Origin: Candidatus Moraniibacteriota bacterium
GTDB lineage: Bacteria > Patescibacteriota > Minisyncoccia > Moranbacterales > UBA1568
Length of the DNA stretch: 58,506 bases
NCBI GenBank assembly: GCA_028711705.1
Contig: JAQTRS010000008.1
Span: forward strand, 1 to 58,506
Direction: 5' to 3'
Below are positions 31,896 through 40,913 of the stretch, piece after piece. The translations under genes were made by a program, and so were the position numbers. The stretch's first letter is position 1. Each line of letters begins with the position of its first letter. The notes under the pieces were generated by a model. The model searched no databases and had not been told where the DNA came from. It was given only the letters and a program-made list of their open reading frames with translations.

Positions 31896-33993
31896 TCCGA
31901 CCATCCAGGAAGCGGAAATCGTCCGCGTTCGGGAAGGCTCGGAGCGGGTTGATGTCACACTCTTCTATTTCCGGGAAATCCGTGACGAGCTGCGAAAGCC
32001 TCCCGATGCACTCGGCGAGCTTCCCGATATCGACACCAGCCTCTCCGCGGGTGCCGGAAAGCAGCGGGAAGGTTTTGGTTTCACGCATCATCTCCTCTAT
32101 GTCGGCTGATGTCATCGGCGCGAAGCGGAACGCGACGTCTTTGAAGGTTTCGACATAGATACCTCCCAAACCGAACATGAGCAAGGTGCCTAGTCCCGGC
32201 TCTTTTTTGGTACCCAAGATAATTTCCTTGCTTCCATTCGACTCCGCCATTTCGACCATCAAGGCTCCCTCAAGTTTCGCGGTCGGCACGTTCTTGGCAA
32301 CGCGCGCCAGCAGCTGCGTGTAGGCTTCTGCCGCGTTTTTCGCTTGCACATTGAGCATGACGCCGCCGGCATCGGACTTGTGGGTGATATCGGGAGAGAT
32401 AATCTTGAAAGCGATGCTTCTGTCTCCGAAAATAGCCGCTTTTTCTTGCGCATCTTCCGGACTATTGGCGGTCGTGCTCTGTAATCGCGGAAATCCGTAG
32501 GAGAACAAGATGTCCCAGACTTCCGTTTCGAAAAGATTGCTGCGTTTTTCGTCGCGAGCCTTCTTGATGATGGCGGTGACTTTGTCTTTGTCGATATCGT
32601 CGAAGGTCGTGATGGTGGAATGGTTCTCCGCATGCCATGCAGCGACGCGGGCGAGCGAGCCAAGGGTCTGTGCACCTTCTTCCGGTGTTTTCAGGGTAGC
32701 GATCTGGGCGGCATGGAGCTTGGCACGCCCCGGCCTTACGAGCGTATCACCGACGAAGACGGTGACGATCGGTTTGGTTGTTTTTTTCTTGATATCGATA
32801 ATGGCTTCAGCGACAGCTTCGATGTCGGTCATGCTTTGCGGTGTGAGCATGATAAGCATCATATCGACGCCGCGATCCTCGGCGACGATGGAAATCGCGG
32901 CCTGGTAGCGATCGGATTTCGCATCACCCAAGACATCGACTGGGTTGTGTATGCCTGCGGATGCCGGCAAGACATTTTTCAGGGCCGCTTCCGTTTCCGA
33001 TGAAAGTTTCGCTAGAATAAGGCCGGCGCTATCGCACGCATCGGTCGCGAGTACTCCGGGACCGCCGGCATTGGTGATGATGGCGATTTTGTTTCCTTGT
33101 GGCAAGGCGTTGCGGGAAAAGGTGTAGAGCAGATTGAAGAATTCACCAAGCGTTTCGGCCTGGATGATCTTTCCTTGGGTGAAGAGCGCCTGATAGGCGG
33201 CGGCTGATCCGCCGAGTGATCCGGTATGCGATGCGGAAGCGGAAGCGCCAGCTGCTGTCAGGCCCGCCTTGATGGCGATAATCGGCTTGGGCACGGAACG
33301 CGCGATGACGGCTTTTCCGGTGCTGATGATGTCCTGCGCATCAGCAAGCTCTTCGGCGTACATGGCGATCACCTGTGTGCCCTCGTCTTGCGCGAGGTAT
33401 TTCAAGAGCGCGTTTTCATTGAGGCTCGCTTTGTTTCCAGTGCTGATGAATTTCGAGAAGCCGAGATTGTTTTCGTGGACGGAATCGAGGATGGCGGTGC
33501 AGAGTGCCCCGCTTTGCGAGAGCAGGGAGATATTGCCGAGCGCCGGCATGAGCGGCGCGAAAGAGGCGTTGAAGTTTATTTCCGCATTGATGAAGCCCAG
33601 GCAGTTGGGACCAAGAAGCGTGATGTCGTAGCGCTGGCATATCTCTTGAACGGTTTTTTCAAGCACCTGTCCTTCCGGTCCCGCTTCTTTGAATCCGGCG
33701 GAGATGATGACTGCCGAATGGACTCCTTCATGACCGAGGTCTTCGAGAATCTGCGGGATGAGTTTCGCGGGGATGATGATAATAGCGATTCCGATCGGTT
33801 GCTTGATATCTTGGATCTTGGCGTAGCAGGGAAGATCGAATAGTTCGGTCGCATTCGGATTGACAGGATATATTTTTCCCTGATAGTCATGGAGGATAAG
33901 ATTTTTCACCACATCGTTGCCGACACTTCCCGATTTGGTGGACGCTCCGATGACAGCGACGGATGTCGGGTAAAAAAAGCTATTGAGATCCAT
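31882..33993 (-). CDS. ADP-forming acyl-CoA (acetate-CoA) ligase, fused alpha-beta
   Basis: A 703-aa protein joining the alpha and beta subunits of an NDP-forming acyl-CoA synthetase. Residues 1-125 are the CoA-binding domain (VAVIGASTKSGSVGNDV), 150-460 the succinyl-CoA-ligase-like region (LLSQSGALCTAIL and SHTGSLGGSAAAY, with the conserved His), and 480-700 the ATP-grasp domain (FKIISPDITHKSDAGGV and ECDINPLRAF). It converts acetyl-CoA, ADP and Pi to acetate, CoA and ATP, a key energy step in fermentative archaea and Patescibacteria. A TATACT on the minus strand at 34025-34030 is its likely -10. Confidence 0.93.
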   Translation of the reverse strand: MDLNSFFYPTSVAVIGASTKSGSVGNDVVKNLILHDYQGKIYPVNPNATELFDLPCYAKIQDIKQPIGIAIIIIPAKLIPQILEDLGHEGVHSAVIISAGFKEAGPEGQVLEKTVQEICQRYDITLLGPNCLGFINAEINFNASFAPLMPALGNISLLSQSGALCTAILDSVHENNLGFSKFISTGNKASLNENALLKYLAQDEGTQVIAMYAEELADAQDIISTGKAVIARSVPKPIIAIKAGLTAAGASASASHTGSLGGSAAAYQALFTQGKIIQAETLGEFFNLLYTFSRNALPQGNKIAIITNAGGPGVLATDACDSAGLILAKLSSETEAALKNVLPASAGIHNPVDVLGDAKSDRYQAAISIVAEDRGVDMMLIMLTPQSMTDIEAVAEAIIDIKKKTTKPIVTVFVGDTLVRPGRAKLHAAQIATLKTPEEGAQTLGSLARVAAWHAENHSTITTFDDIDKDKVTAIIKKARDEKRSNLFETEVWDILFSYGFPRLQSTTANSPEDAQEKAAIFGDRSIAFKIISPDITHKSDAGGVMLNVQAKNAAEAYTQLLARVAKNVPTAKLEGALMVEMAESNGSKEIILGTKKEPGLGTLLMFGLGGIYVETFKDVAFRFAPMTSADIEEMMRETKTFPLLSGTRGEAGVDIGKLAECIGRLSQLVTDFPEIEECDINPLRAFPNADDFRFLDGRITLS

Positions 33994-34110
33994 GACAGTG
34001 ATCCTTAAAAAATTAGGTGCCTCCAGTATAGCACACCGCGCCGATTTTTGTGTCTATAGACGCCTTGTGGGTGAAAAAATACTCAAAATAGCCGTTTTTG
34101 TTACGACACG

Positions 34111-34139
34111 TTGACAAAAAGCCGATCTTTTGCTATCGT
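34111..34139 (+). promoter_or_regulatory. Promoter of the beta-helix gene and following operon
   Basis: TTGACA (34111-34116), 17 nt, TATCGT (34134-34139), 36 nt before the start at 34176. Confidence 0.65.
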
Positions 34140-34175
34140 TGGCTGTTACTCGTTTTAATTGATAATGTACGGTAT

Positions 34176-35120
34176 ATGAGCATTTTTCGTTCGCGGATTT
34201 TTCAAGAGATAGCGGGAGGCGCCCTTGTGTTGGCGGTTTTCGTATTGCCTGTGTTTGCATGGGCGGGAGGCACCAAAAAGTTCTATGTCGATGACTCGGC
34301 ATCGGGGACGCAGAACGGTTCCATCGAGCATCCGTATAAGACGATTTCGGAAGCATTGAAACATGTGAGCGGAGATGATGAAATCCATGTCGCCAACGGG
34401 ACGTATAAGGAGAATATTAAGATTCCTTATGCCGTGAAGCTTTTCGGCGAGGATCAGGATAAGACCATTATCGATGCTGACAACGACAGCCCTGCGGTCT
34501 CTATGAGTCACAAGACGACGCTGGATAAGTTTACGATCAAGGGTGGCGAGCACGGCATCTATGTCCGAAAGGGAAGCAAGGCGTCGATCGTCAAGTGCAC
34601 CGTGCGCGATGCCGATAAGGATGGCATCCACGTGCGCGAAGCGAATACGACGAGTAAGTACTCGGTTAATATCATCGAAAGCGATATCCGAAACAGCGAT
34701 CGCGCGGGCATCTTTTCTGAGAAACGGAAGATAGTCATCATCGATACGGTGGTCCGCGATAACGATAGCGACGGAATGGATATCGCCACCGGATCCAAGG
34801 CATGGATCGATAACAATACGTTTAGAGACAATGACGGCAGCGGCCTGAAGGTATCTTTGGATAATTCGAGTATCCTCGTGGCAAGCAAGAACACCTTCCG
34901 CGATAACGGTCACGAAGGAGTCGAGGTCAATGCCTATGGCAAGACCGGTATCGTCAATATCAAAAAATCCAAGTTCGTCGGTAACAAAAATTATGGTATC
35001 GCCCGTATCGCACGGAGCGCTTCGGTATCATCGAGTGTTTGGAATGGTTTGACGCAGACGGATAATACGTTCTCGGATAACGAGCGAGGCGAATTATCCC
35101 CTGTATTGAACATCCGATAA
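34176..35120 (+). CDS. Secreted right-handed beta-helix protein
   Basis: A 314-aa protein with a signal peptide (hydrophobic GGALVLAVFVLPVFAWA, likely cut at AWA-GG). Then KFYVDDSASGTQNGSIEHPY matches the DUF1565 opening seen before parallel beta-helices. From about residue 85 to 300 repeats of the type hhxxNxfxDNxxxG recur (IRNSDRAGIF, VRDNDSDGMDI, FRDNDGSGLKV, FRDNGHEGVEV), each one turn of a pectate-lyase-like helix. No catalytic site is evident; such proteins bind or cut polysaccharide. It heads a run of glycan genes, which supports a surface-polysaccharide role. Confidence 0.85.
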   Translation: MSIFRSRIFQEIAGGALVLAVFVLPVFAWAGGTKKFYVDDSASGTQNGSIEHPYKTISEALKHVSGDDEIHVANGTYKENIKIPYAVKLFGEDQDKTIIDADNDSPAVSMSHKTTLDKFTIKGGEHGIYVRKGSKASIVKCTVRDADKDGIHVREANTTSKYSVNIIESDIRNSDRAGIFSEKRKIVIIDTVVRDNDSDGMDIATGSKAWIDNNTFRDNDGSGLKVSLDNSSILVASKNTFRDNGHEGVEVNAYGKTGIVNIKKSKFVGNKNYGIARIARSASVSSSVWNGLTQTDNTFSDNERGELSPVLNIR

Positions 35121-35139
35121 TTTTCTTGAGAGTATTGTC

Positions 35140-36258
35140 ATGCGAATAGCGTTTATCGGACAAAAAGGAATACCCGCTCTTTCCGGAGGTGTTGAAAAGC
35201 ATGTCGAGAATGTGGCGGTACGCATGGCGCAGGAAGGACATGATGTTTCTGTCTACGTGCGGTCGTATTACACCGATCCTTCCTTGAAGGAATATAAGGG
35301 CGTGAAGCTTTTGCATATGCCAAGCATCCGTACGAAGAATCTTGACGCCATCACCCATACCTTCCTTTCCACGCTGCATGCTCTGTTCGGGAGATACGAC
35401 GTGATCCACTATCAGTCGGTCGGACCGACGACATTGAGCTTTATCCCGATGCTTCTGACACGGAAGACGAAGGTGATTTCCACGTTCCATTGCCGGGATC
35501 ATTTCCATAAGAAGTGGGGATGGTTCGCTAAGATGTATTTGAAATTTGGGGAATATGTGTCATGCACTATTCCTCACAAGACGATCGTGGTGAGCAAGGG
35601 ATTGCAGGGCTACGCACTGCAGAAATACGGTTGTGAAGTCGCCCTGATCCCGAACGGCGCCGATGTTCAGACGCATGTCGGTTCGGATGTGCTGAACCGA
35701 TTCGGTTTGAAGGAAAATCGGTATATACTTTCAGTGGGGCGCTTGGTGAAGCACAAGGGCGTGCACTACTTGATCAATGCCTTCGGGCAGCTGGAGGATA
35801 CCAATAAGCTCCCGAACAATTTCAAGCTCGTGATCGTCGGGAAGAATGCCGAGACCCCGGAATATGAGGAGTATTTGAAAATGATGAGCACGGGACGTGA
35901 GAATGTCATGTTCCTCGGGGAGCGGACCGGCAGGGAACTGAGGCAATTGTTCGCGAATGCCTATCTGTTCGTGCAGCCTTCCGAATCCGAAGGGATGTCG
36001 ATAGCTCTGCTTGAGGCGATGGGGTATGGATTGGCGACCGTGGTGAGCGATATCGATCCGAATGTCGAGGTGATCGCCGATGCCGGAGTTATTTTCGAGA
36101 ATAAGAATGTCGATGATCTTCGCGATAAGCTCGCCTATCTTCTGAATCGTCCGGAAGAAGCGGCCGCGCTCGGAGCGCAGGCGCAGCAGCGTGTCGCTGA
36201 CAATTACAGTTGGGACGCCATCGCCCAGCAGACCGTCAGTCTCTATCGATCCCTCTAA
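35140..36258 (+). CDS. GT4 family glycosyltransferase
   Basis: A 372-aa GT-B enzyme. The N-terminal donor/acceptor loop is GQKGIPALSGGVEKHVENVA, close to the Gly-rich start of EpsF/RfaB-type transferases. The C-terminal domain has ILSVGRLVKHKGVHYLI and the E-x7-E nucleotide-sugar motif in SESEGMSIALLEAMGYG (about residues 284-300). It lacks membrane helices and probably acts at the inner membrane face on a lipid-linked glycan. It starts 20 nt after the beta-helix gene. Confidence 0.92.
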   Translation: MRIAFIGQKGIPALSGGVEKHVENVAVRMAQEGHDVSVYVRSYYTDPSLKEYKGVKLLHMPSIRTKNLDAITHTFLSTLHALFGRYDVIHYQSVGPTTLSFIPMLLTRKTKVISTFHCRDHFHKKWGWFAKMYLKFGEYVSCTIPHKTIVVSKGLQGYALQKYGCEVALIPNGADVQTHVGSDVLNRFGLKENRYILSVGRLVKHKGVHYLINAFGQLEDTNKLPNNFKLVIVGKNAETPEYEEYLKMMSTGRENVMFLGERTGRELRQLFANAYLFVQPSESEGMSIALLEAMGYGLATVVSDIDPNVEVIADAGVIFENKNVDDLRDKLAYLLNRPEEAAALGAQAQQRVADNYSWDAIAQQTVSLYRSL

Positions 36259-36279
36259 TATCCGTTCACGATACTCTTT

Positions 36280-37584
36280 ATGCCAGCATTGCAAAGACAG
36301 TCATCCGATTTTCTCCGACATATGCCGCGATACTTTTGGGTATTGATGGTCGTTTTCACGTTGACTGCCGGAGTGCTCTTCTTGGACCGCTTCCGAGTCT
36401 ATTCTTCCGAGGTGACCATCCTTGTCGTGCATAAGAATGAAAAGACGGCCGCTTCCGCCGATCAGGTGGTCTATACTATCGCGCAGCTGCCCCGGACGCT
36501 TGCTTTCTATGACAGGCTTTTGAAACAATTCCCGGAAGTCTCGGATCCATGGACGGGGCTTTCCGACGATGATCGCCGGGCGCTGTGGCAGGAACGCATA
36601 TCGGTGCATCAGATCGATAAGAGCGGACTGATCCGTTTGCAGGTCAATGCCAATACGGCTCTGGACGCGTCTTTGCTTGCGCAGAAATCGACCGTCAATC
36701 TGTTTCAGATCGTCGGGCAATACTATAATCTCCGTACCGAGATCGATGTCCGCACTGTCGAACCGATCATAGATAGCGTTGAAATTTCCCATCCGTGGGG
36801 GTGGTTTTTGGCAAGTATCAGCGCCGGGTTCGTCGCTTCCGGTATCATCTCTTCGCTTATTGCGCTGTTCTCAGAAGGTCTGCGAAGCGTCCGCACCCGA
36901 GGGTTTTCTACCGTGAAAAAGGAGAGGATCGCTCCGACACCGGTTACGTTCGGGGCCATTCCTTCGCCGCAGGCCCAACCCCAGGTTCAACACAAACAAC
37001 GAGAACCCCTCTATCGGGAATTCGTAAAGCATGCACCTATTCAGACGCCCACTTCGGTGACACAGGCGCTCCTTATGGCGCAGGCCAGGGCGCAGACGAA
37101 AGCCGCCGAGCAGGCAGCAACTCAAACGCAGGCTCAGACTCAGACCGAAGCTAAAACGCCTGTCCCGGTGGAAGTGCCGGCTCTGGCAGAGGCGGTGACC
37201 AAGGCTTCGGTGCAGGTGCACGCTCCAGCTCCAGCTCCAGCTCCAGCTCCAGCTCCAGCTCCAGCTCCAGCTCCAGCTCCAGCTCCAGCTCCAGCTCCAG
37301 CCCAAAACCTGCCATTCATGGAGGAAGGACTTTCTTTGGAAGAATACCTCTTCGGAACGCAGGAACTGTCCGCAGGCGAATCGGCAGAGGAAAAAACGCC
37401 GGCCGATGAAAAGACTCTCCTGTCAAAGGAAGAGGCGGATATCGCGAAAGCCGCTCCCGCCCCGGTCACACAAGCGCCAGCCAATCTGCCGATGGCCGAA
37501 GAGCTGCCACGGACCGCCACGGGCGAGCCGACACCGGAAGAGTTGAAGCGCCGCCTTAATCAACTCCTTAAAGGAGAAATGTAA
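36280..37584 (+). CDS. Wzz-like chain-length determinant with Ala-Pro repeat tail
   Basis: A 434-aa protein with two membrane helices, at about residues 19-37 (YFWVLMVVFTLTAGVLFL) and 170-195 (GWFLASISAGFVASGIISSLIALF). The extracytoplasmic loop between them has the size and strand pattern of Wzz/polysaccharide co-polymerase proteins. The C-terminal half is low-complexity and cytoplasmic: Gln/Ala-rich, then a perfect (AP)13 tract, then acidic. No tyrosine kinase domain follows, unlike BY-kinases. It lies in a run of glycan genes and probably controls polymer length or export. The Wzz assignment rests on topology and context. Confidence 0.7.
   Translation: MPALQRQSSDFLRHMPRYFWVLMVVFTLTAGVLFLDRFRVYSSEVTILVVHKNEKTAASADQVVYTIAQLPRTLAFYDRLLKQFPEVSDPWTGLSDDDRRALWQERISVHQIDKSGLIRLQVNANTALDASLLAQKSTVNLFQIVGQYYNLRTEIDVRTVEPIIDSVEISHPWGWFLASISAGFVASGIISSLIALFSEGLRSVRTRGFSTVKKERIAPTPVTFGAIPSPQAQPQVQHKQREPLYREFVKHAPIQTPTSVTQALLMAQARAQTKAAEQAATQTQAQTQTEAKTPVPVEVPALAEAVTKASVQVHAPAPAPAPAPAPAPAPAPAPAPAPAPAQNLPFMEEGLSLEEYLFGTQELSAGESAEEKTPADEKTLLSKEEADIAKAAPAPVTQAPANLPMAEELPRTATGEPTPEELKRRLNQLLKGEM
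37222..37299 (+). repeat. Tandem hexanucleotide repeat, 13 x GCTCCA
   Basis: Thirteen perfect GCTCCA units encode (Ala-Pro)13 within the Wzz-like gene. Unit gain or loss keeps the frame and changes only the length of a stiff Ala-Pro rod. The lack of synonymous variation among units points to recent expansion. Confidence 0.95.
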
Positions 37585-37589
37585 ATGAT

Positions 37590-38951
37590 ATGGCAAAGAA
37601 ACGTTCTGTAACATTTTGGGTCACGTTTTGGGTGATCTCGATCATCATGCTGGTCGCATGGTTCGTGTTCCTGCAGGTCAGGAACCGCAATCTCGCCTTT
37701 TTGAATCGCGTCGTAAGTGTCGCGCCTATTTCGCAGGAATCGCAAGATGATTTGCATGCCTTGGTTGATATGGCGGACTATGTCTTGAAAACGAATGGCG
37801 AGGAGAAGGTTTTCCTGATCCTTTTCCAGAACAATATGGAGATCCGTCCCGGCGGGGGATTTATCGGGTCATTCGGCGTTTTGAAGGTCAAGGACGGCCA
37901 GGTGACGGACTTTATATCGCATGATGTGTCGAATTTCGATGGGCGCATACCGCCGATCGTGGCGCCGCCGTACCCGATGAAAGAGACGCTGAAAATCGAT
38001 TCGCTCAAATTCCGCGATTCCAACTATGCCCCCGACTTCGCCGAAAACGCCAGGCAGGCGGAATACTTCTATCATCTCGGCGAAGGGCAGGAACAATTCG
38101 ATGGCGTGGTGGCCATCACGACCAATGTGCTCAGTTCATTCCTGAAGATGACCGGGCCGGTGACGGTGCCGGGATATCCCGGCGAATACACGGCCGATAA
38201 TGCCGTGCTCGGATTGGAGGAGCAGGTGGAGAAGAATTTTTCCGATCAAGGTGTCGATCGCGGCGATCGCAAGGCTATCATGAATCCCTTGGCGCATGAG
38301 ATCCTCAATCGCGTCAGGAATTTCAGCCTTGCTCGGAAGTACGAGCTGTTCCAAGTTATCTTAGAGGATCTGCGCCGCAAGGATATACAGCTTGCCTTCA
38401 AGGATGAAATCTTGCAGCAGCGAGTCGAGCGCGCACACTGGGATGGGAAAATGGACAGTCTTTGGAAGGATGATTATCTTATGGCGGTGGATGCCAACTT
38501 GGGCGCATGGAAGAGCGATTACTATGTGAAACGATCGATAGAGCACACGGCGGATTTCTCTTCGGCTGTGCCTCACGCCACGACCTCGATAACCTATACG
38601 CACACGGCGACGGAGAAGAGCTGGCTGACGAAAGATTATCAGACCTTCGTGCGCTTTTATGTTCCCAAAGGCAGCTGGTTGACGAGCGTCTCCGGTAATA
38701 CGACCGGGCCGGTGTTCGGCGAGGAATTCGGGAAAAAGTATATCGGCACCTTGGTGCAGGTGAAGCTTGGCGAGACGAAAACGGTGACGATAGATTATGA
38801 TCTGCCGCAATCCATCACCTCCGATGCCTATGATCTGAAGATTCAGAAGCAGCCCGGTTTGAATGATGTCCCGGTAGGGATACACCTGATCCGAAAGAAC
38901 GGGGAGCGCGAGGACAGGAATATCGTGCTGAATCAGGATTTCCTGTGGTAG
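37590..38951 (+). CDS. DUF4012 membrane-anchored protein 1
   Basis: A 453-aa protein with an N-terminal helix (FWVTFWVISIIMLVAWFVFL, residues 9-28) and a large outside domain. The DUF4012 signature FLILFQNNMEIRPGGGFIGS lies at about residues 72-91 (only part of it is diagnostic: QNN-x-E-x-R-x-x-GGFIGS). The same signature occurs in the protein at 43062. DUF4012 proteins are frequent near polysaccharide genes in Patescibacteria and Actinobacteria; their activity is not known to me. The start follows the Wzz-like stop by 5 nt. Confidence 0.88.
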   Translation: MAKKRSVTFWVTFWVISIIMLVAWFVFLQVRNRNLAFLNRVVSVAPISQESQDDLHALVDMADYVLKTNGEEKVFLILFQNNMEIRPGGGFIGSFGVLKVKDGQVTDFISHDVSNFDGRIPPIVAPPYPMKETLKIDSLKFRDSNYAPDFAENARQAEYFYHLGEGQEQFDGVVAITTNVLSSFLKMTGPVTVPGYPGEYTADNAVLGLEEQVEKNFSDQGVDRGDRKAIMNPLAHEILNRVRNFSLARKYELFQVILEDLRRKDIQLAFKDEILQQRVERAHWDGKMDSLWKDDYLMAVDANLGAWKSDYYVKRSIEHTADFSSAVPHATTSITYTHTATEKSWLTKDYQTFVRFYVPKGSWLTSVSGNTTGPVFGEEFGKKYIGTLVQVKLGETKTVTIDYDLPQSITSDAYDLKIQKQPGLNDVPVGIHLIRKNGEREDRNIVLNQDFLW

Positions 38952-38976
38952 GATGGTGCGAAGTAGCGGATTTTCA

Positions 38977-39011
38977 GAAAAGACGCCTTTTTTCAGGAGC
39001 GTCTTTTCGTA
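38977..39011 (+). terminator. Terminator after DUF4012 gene 1
   Basis: GAAAAGACGC (38977-38986) pairs with GCGTCTTTTC (38999-39008), with U-rich sequence inside and after the stem. Confidence 0.8.
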
Positions 39012-39050
39012 TCGGCGGGCGCGTATATCTGATAGGATGCGGATGTGTCA

Positions 39051-39079
39051 TTGACAGAATCCATTAAGGGGTGTATACT
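39051..39079 (+). promoter_or_regulatory. Promoter of cassette copy B
   Basis: TTGACA (39051-39056), 17 nt, TATACT (39074-39079), a consensus promoter aligned with that of cassette A at 1449. Confidence 0.85.
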
Positions 39080-39183
39080 ACTCAGTCGGTTCATTGACAA
39101 TCCATAAGCGCGAACAAGCGCTGGCCATGTTGATAAACCGTCTGTTGTAAGAATTTTTTACGAAAACAAACCTGGAGAGAGCA

Positions 39184-39709
39184 ATGAAAAAGTTTATTGT
39201 ATGGGCAATCAGTTTTGCCCTCAAACAGCAATGGGTAAGGGTTTCAGATATTGAGTCGTTATTAAAAACGGTCGTTGCTCCTTCAAAAGTGGAGCAAAAA
39301 GATGAAGTTATCGCAGTTTATCCAGATTGGGTTGAGAGTCGATTGACTCCAAACCTTGAAACAGGGAAATCAACCGGGGTTGCACATCCAAGACTGGTGT
39401 TACACGACAAACAAGTTGCCGGAGAAACCACTGATGGCCATACAATATATGCATGGCTAATTAACACAAATCAGTTGTCTGCATGCGTTGAATTGGCAGA
39501 CTTGCAGTGGTGGGAACAACATTCCGAATGAAATCCCCGAGGAGTTCAAGGGGAAATTCATCTACGCCTGGGCTTCTGTCGTTCTGGTTGGCAACGGCCA
39601 TCGGTATGCCCCGTGTCTCCGTTGCAATAGCGATGAGCCGTATGTGGATTGGTGCAGCCTCGACGGTGGTTGGGATGGCCACGAGCCTGCTGGGTTGTCC
39701 GCAAGTTAG
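39184..39709 (+). pseudogene. Cassette copy B of the 177-aa unknown protein, frameshifted
   Basis: The first frame (39184-39531) encodes 115 aa homologous to residues 1-118 of the protein at 1590, then stops at TGA after QWWEQHSE. The following residues (NEIPEEFKGKFIYAWASVV onward) continue in another frame to 39709. Alignment with copy A shows one extra T near 39521-39523 (CAACATTCCGAA against CAACACCCGAA). Promoter, leader, C-terminal region and terminator are all still recognisable. It is either a recent pseudogene, a sequencing error or a +1 frameshift product; the 115-aa form may still be made. Confidence 0.8.
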
Positions 39710-39762
39710 AACTTGGACATTAATCCCTTGGTTCTCTTTTGAACCTTTGGATTGTGTCCTTC

Positions 39763-39812
39763 GAGCCCTGCATTTTTTTTATCCATCGCGGTATATAATG
39801 CAGGGCTCTTTA
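39763..39812 (+). terminator. Terminator of cassette copy B
   Basis: GAGCCCTGCATT (39763-39774) pairs perfectly with AATGCAGGGCTC (39797-39808), then TTTATTTT. It is homologous to 2177-2229. The stretch 39813-39962 holds no gene that I can see. Confidence 0.88.
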
Positions 39813-39962
39813 TTTTGATTAAAAATCAAAGCGGTTTTTATGAAAAACGTATCAATCCTTCGATCGATTGAGTAACGGATGATTTGAGAAATCGTCCGGT
39901 GATAGGCATCCCAAATAAACCGATGGGGGATAAATTGCGCTTGCTATCGCGGAAAATAGTGG

Positions 39963-39968
39963 TATACT
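39963..39968 (+). promoter_or_regulatory. Probable -10 of the rmlA promoter
   Basis: TATACT, 33 nt before the start, with TTGCTA 16 nt upstream as a possible -35. Confidence 0.55.
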
Positions 39969-40000
39969 GGGAAGGCGAGGTTATTCGTTAACAGAACCGT

Positions 40001-40726
40001 ATGAAAGGTATCATTCTCTCCGGCGGTAGCGGGACCAGGCTTCGCCCGCTCACCAAAATCACCTCCAAACAGCTTCTCCCGATATACAATCGTCCCATGA
40101 TATTTTATCCGCTCAACACTTTGATCAAGGCGGGCATAAAGGATATCTTGATCATCGTCGGACCGGAGCGCGCTGGGGATTATCTCAATCTTTTGGGCTC
40201 GGGCAAGGAGTTTGGCGTGAAGTTCACCTATGAGATTCAGGACCAGCCCAGGGGGCTTGCGGAAGCCTTCATTATCGGCGAGTCATTCTTGGATGGCGAG
40301 GACGTGACCCTTATACTCGGCGATAATATCTTCGAGGATGATTTCACGGAAGCGATTACGAGCTTTGAGAAAGGCGGCCGTATTTTTGCCAAGGAAGTCC
40401 CAGATCCGGAGCGCTTCGGCGTGGTGGAATTCGACGATGCCATGAAGGCGATTTCCGTTGAGGAAAAGCCCAAGCAGCCCAAGAGTCATTTCGCTCTGCC
40501 GGGACTGTATATCTATGACAACCGCGTGGTGCAGTTCGCCAAGGAAGTGTTGCCGAGCGAACGGGGCGAATTGGAAATCGTGGACCTGCATCAACGCTAT
40601 CTGGAACTCGGCGAGCTGGATGTACGGACCTTTACGGGCGAGTGGATTGATGCCGGGACTTTCGAGTCGCTTTTCGCTGCCAACAGATTGGCGCAGGAGA
40701 AGTTGCATAAGAATTTGGTAATTTAA
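40001..40726 (+). CDS. Glucose-1-phosphate thymidylyltransferase (short RmlA type)
   Basis: A 241-aa nucleotidyltransferase. The N-terminal KGIILSGGSGTRLRPLTK is the nucleotide-binding signature, EEKPKQPKSHFALPGLYIYD holds the sugar-phosphate Lys and substrate loop, and GEWIDAGTFESLFAAN is the conserved end. Classical RmlA is about 290 aa; this short form lacks the C-terminal allosteric extension and resembles archaeal and Patescibacteria enzymes. It makes dTDP-glucose or a related NDP-sugar for surface glycans. RmlB, C and D are not in the window. Confidence 0.9.
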   Translation: MKGIILSGGSGTRLRPLTKITSKQLLPIYNRPMIFYPLNTLIKAGIKDILIIVGPERAGDYLNLLGSGKEFGVKFTYEIQDQPRGLAEAFIIGESFLDGEDVTLILGDNIFEDDFTEAITSFEKGGRIFAKEVPDPERFGVVEFDDAMKAISVEEKPKQPKSHFALPGLYIYDNRVVQFAKEVLPSERGELEIVDLHQRYLELGELDVRTFTGEWIDAGTFESLFAANRLAQEKLHKNLVI

Positions 40727-40747
40727 GATATGCTTCGTTGATTGTCC

Positions 40748-40864
40748 GGTTGTGGCTGTATACATTTTGTTTTGGGGTACGGATATTTTTTTGCTAAAAA
40801 ATTCCTCGTGCTCGCGCCGTCGCGACTCGCAAGCCCTCAAAACAAAATGTATACAGCCACAACC
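40748..40864 (+). repeat. Capped palindrome element, copy 2
   Basis: Arms 40748-40773 and 40839-40864 are perfect 26-bp inverted repeats (outer end GGTTGTGGCTG, inner end CATTTTGTTTT). The 65-nt core (40774-40838) begins GGGGTACGGATATTTTTTTG and ends CTCGCAAGCCCTC. It lies between rmlA and galU, 22 nt after the rmlA stop. The core is in the opposite orientation to copy 1. The core hairpin TCGCG-CCGT-CGCGA is one base pair longer than in the other copies. Confidence 0.92.
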
Positions 40865-40913
40865 TTCTTATGAAGCGAGAACGGCGAGGCCTATTATTTT
40901 TTGAGCATACACT

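Noticed and set aside
36871-37305. A minus-strand frame with Trp-Ser repeats opposite the Wzz-like gene
   Set aside because: It is only the reverse reading of the GCTCCA repeat.
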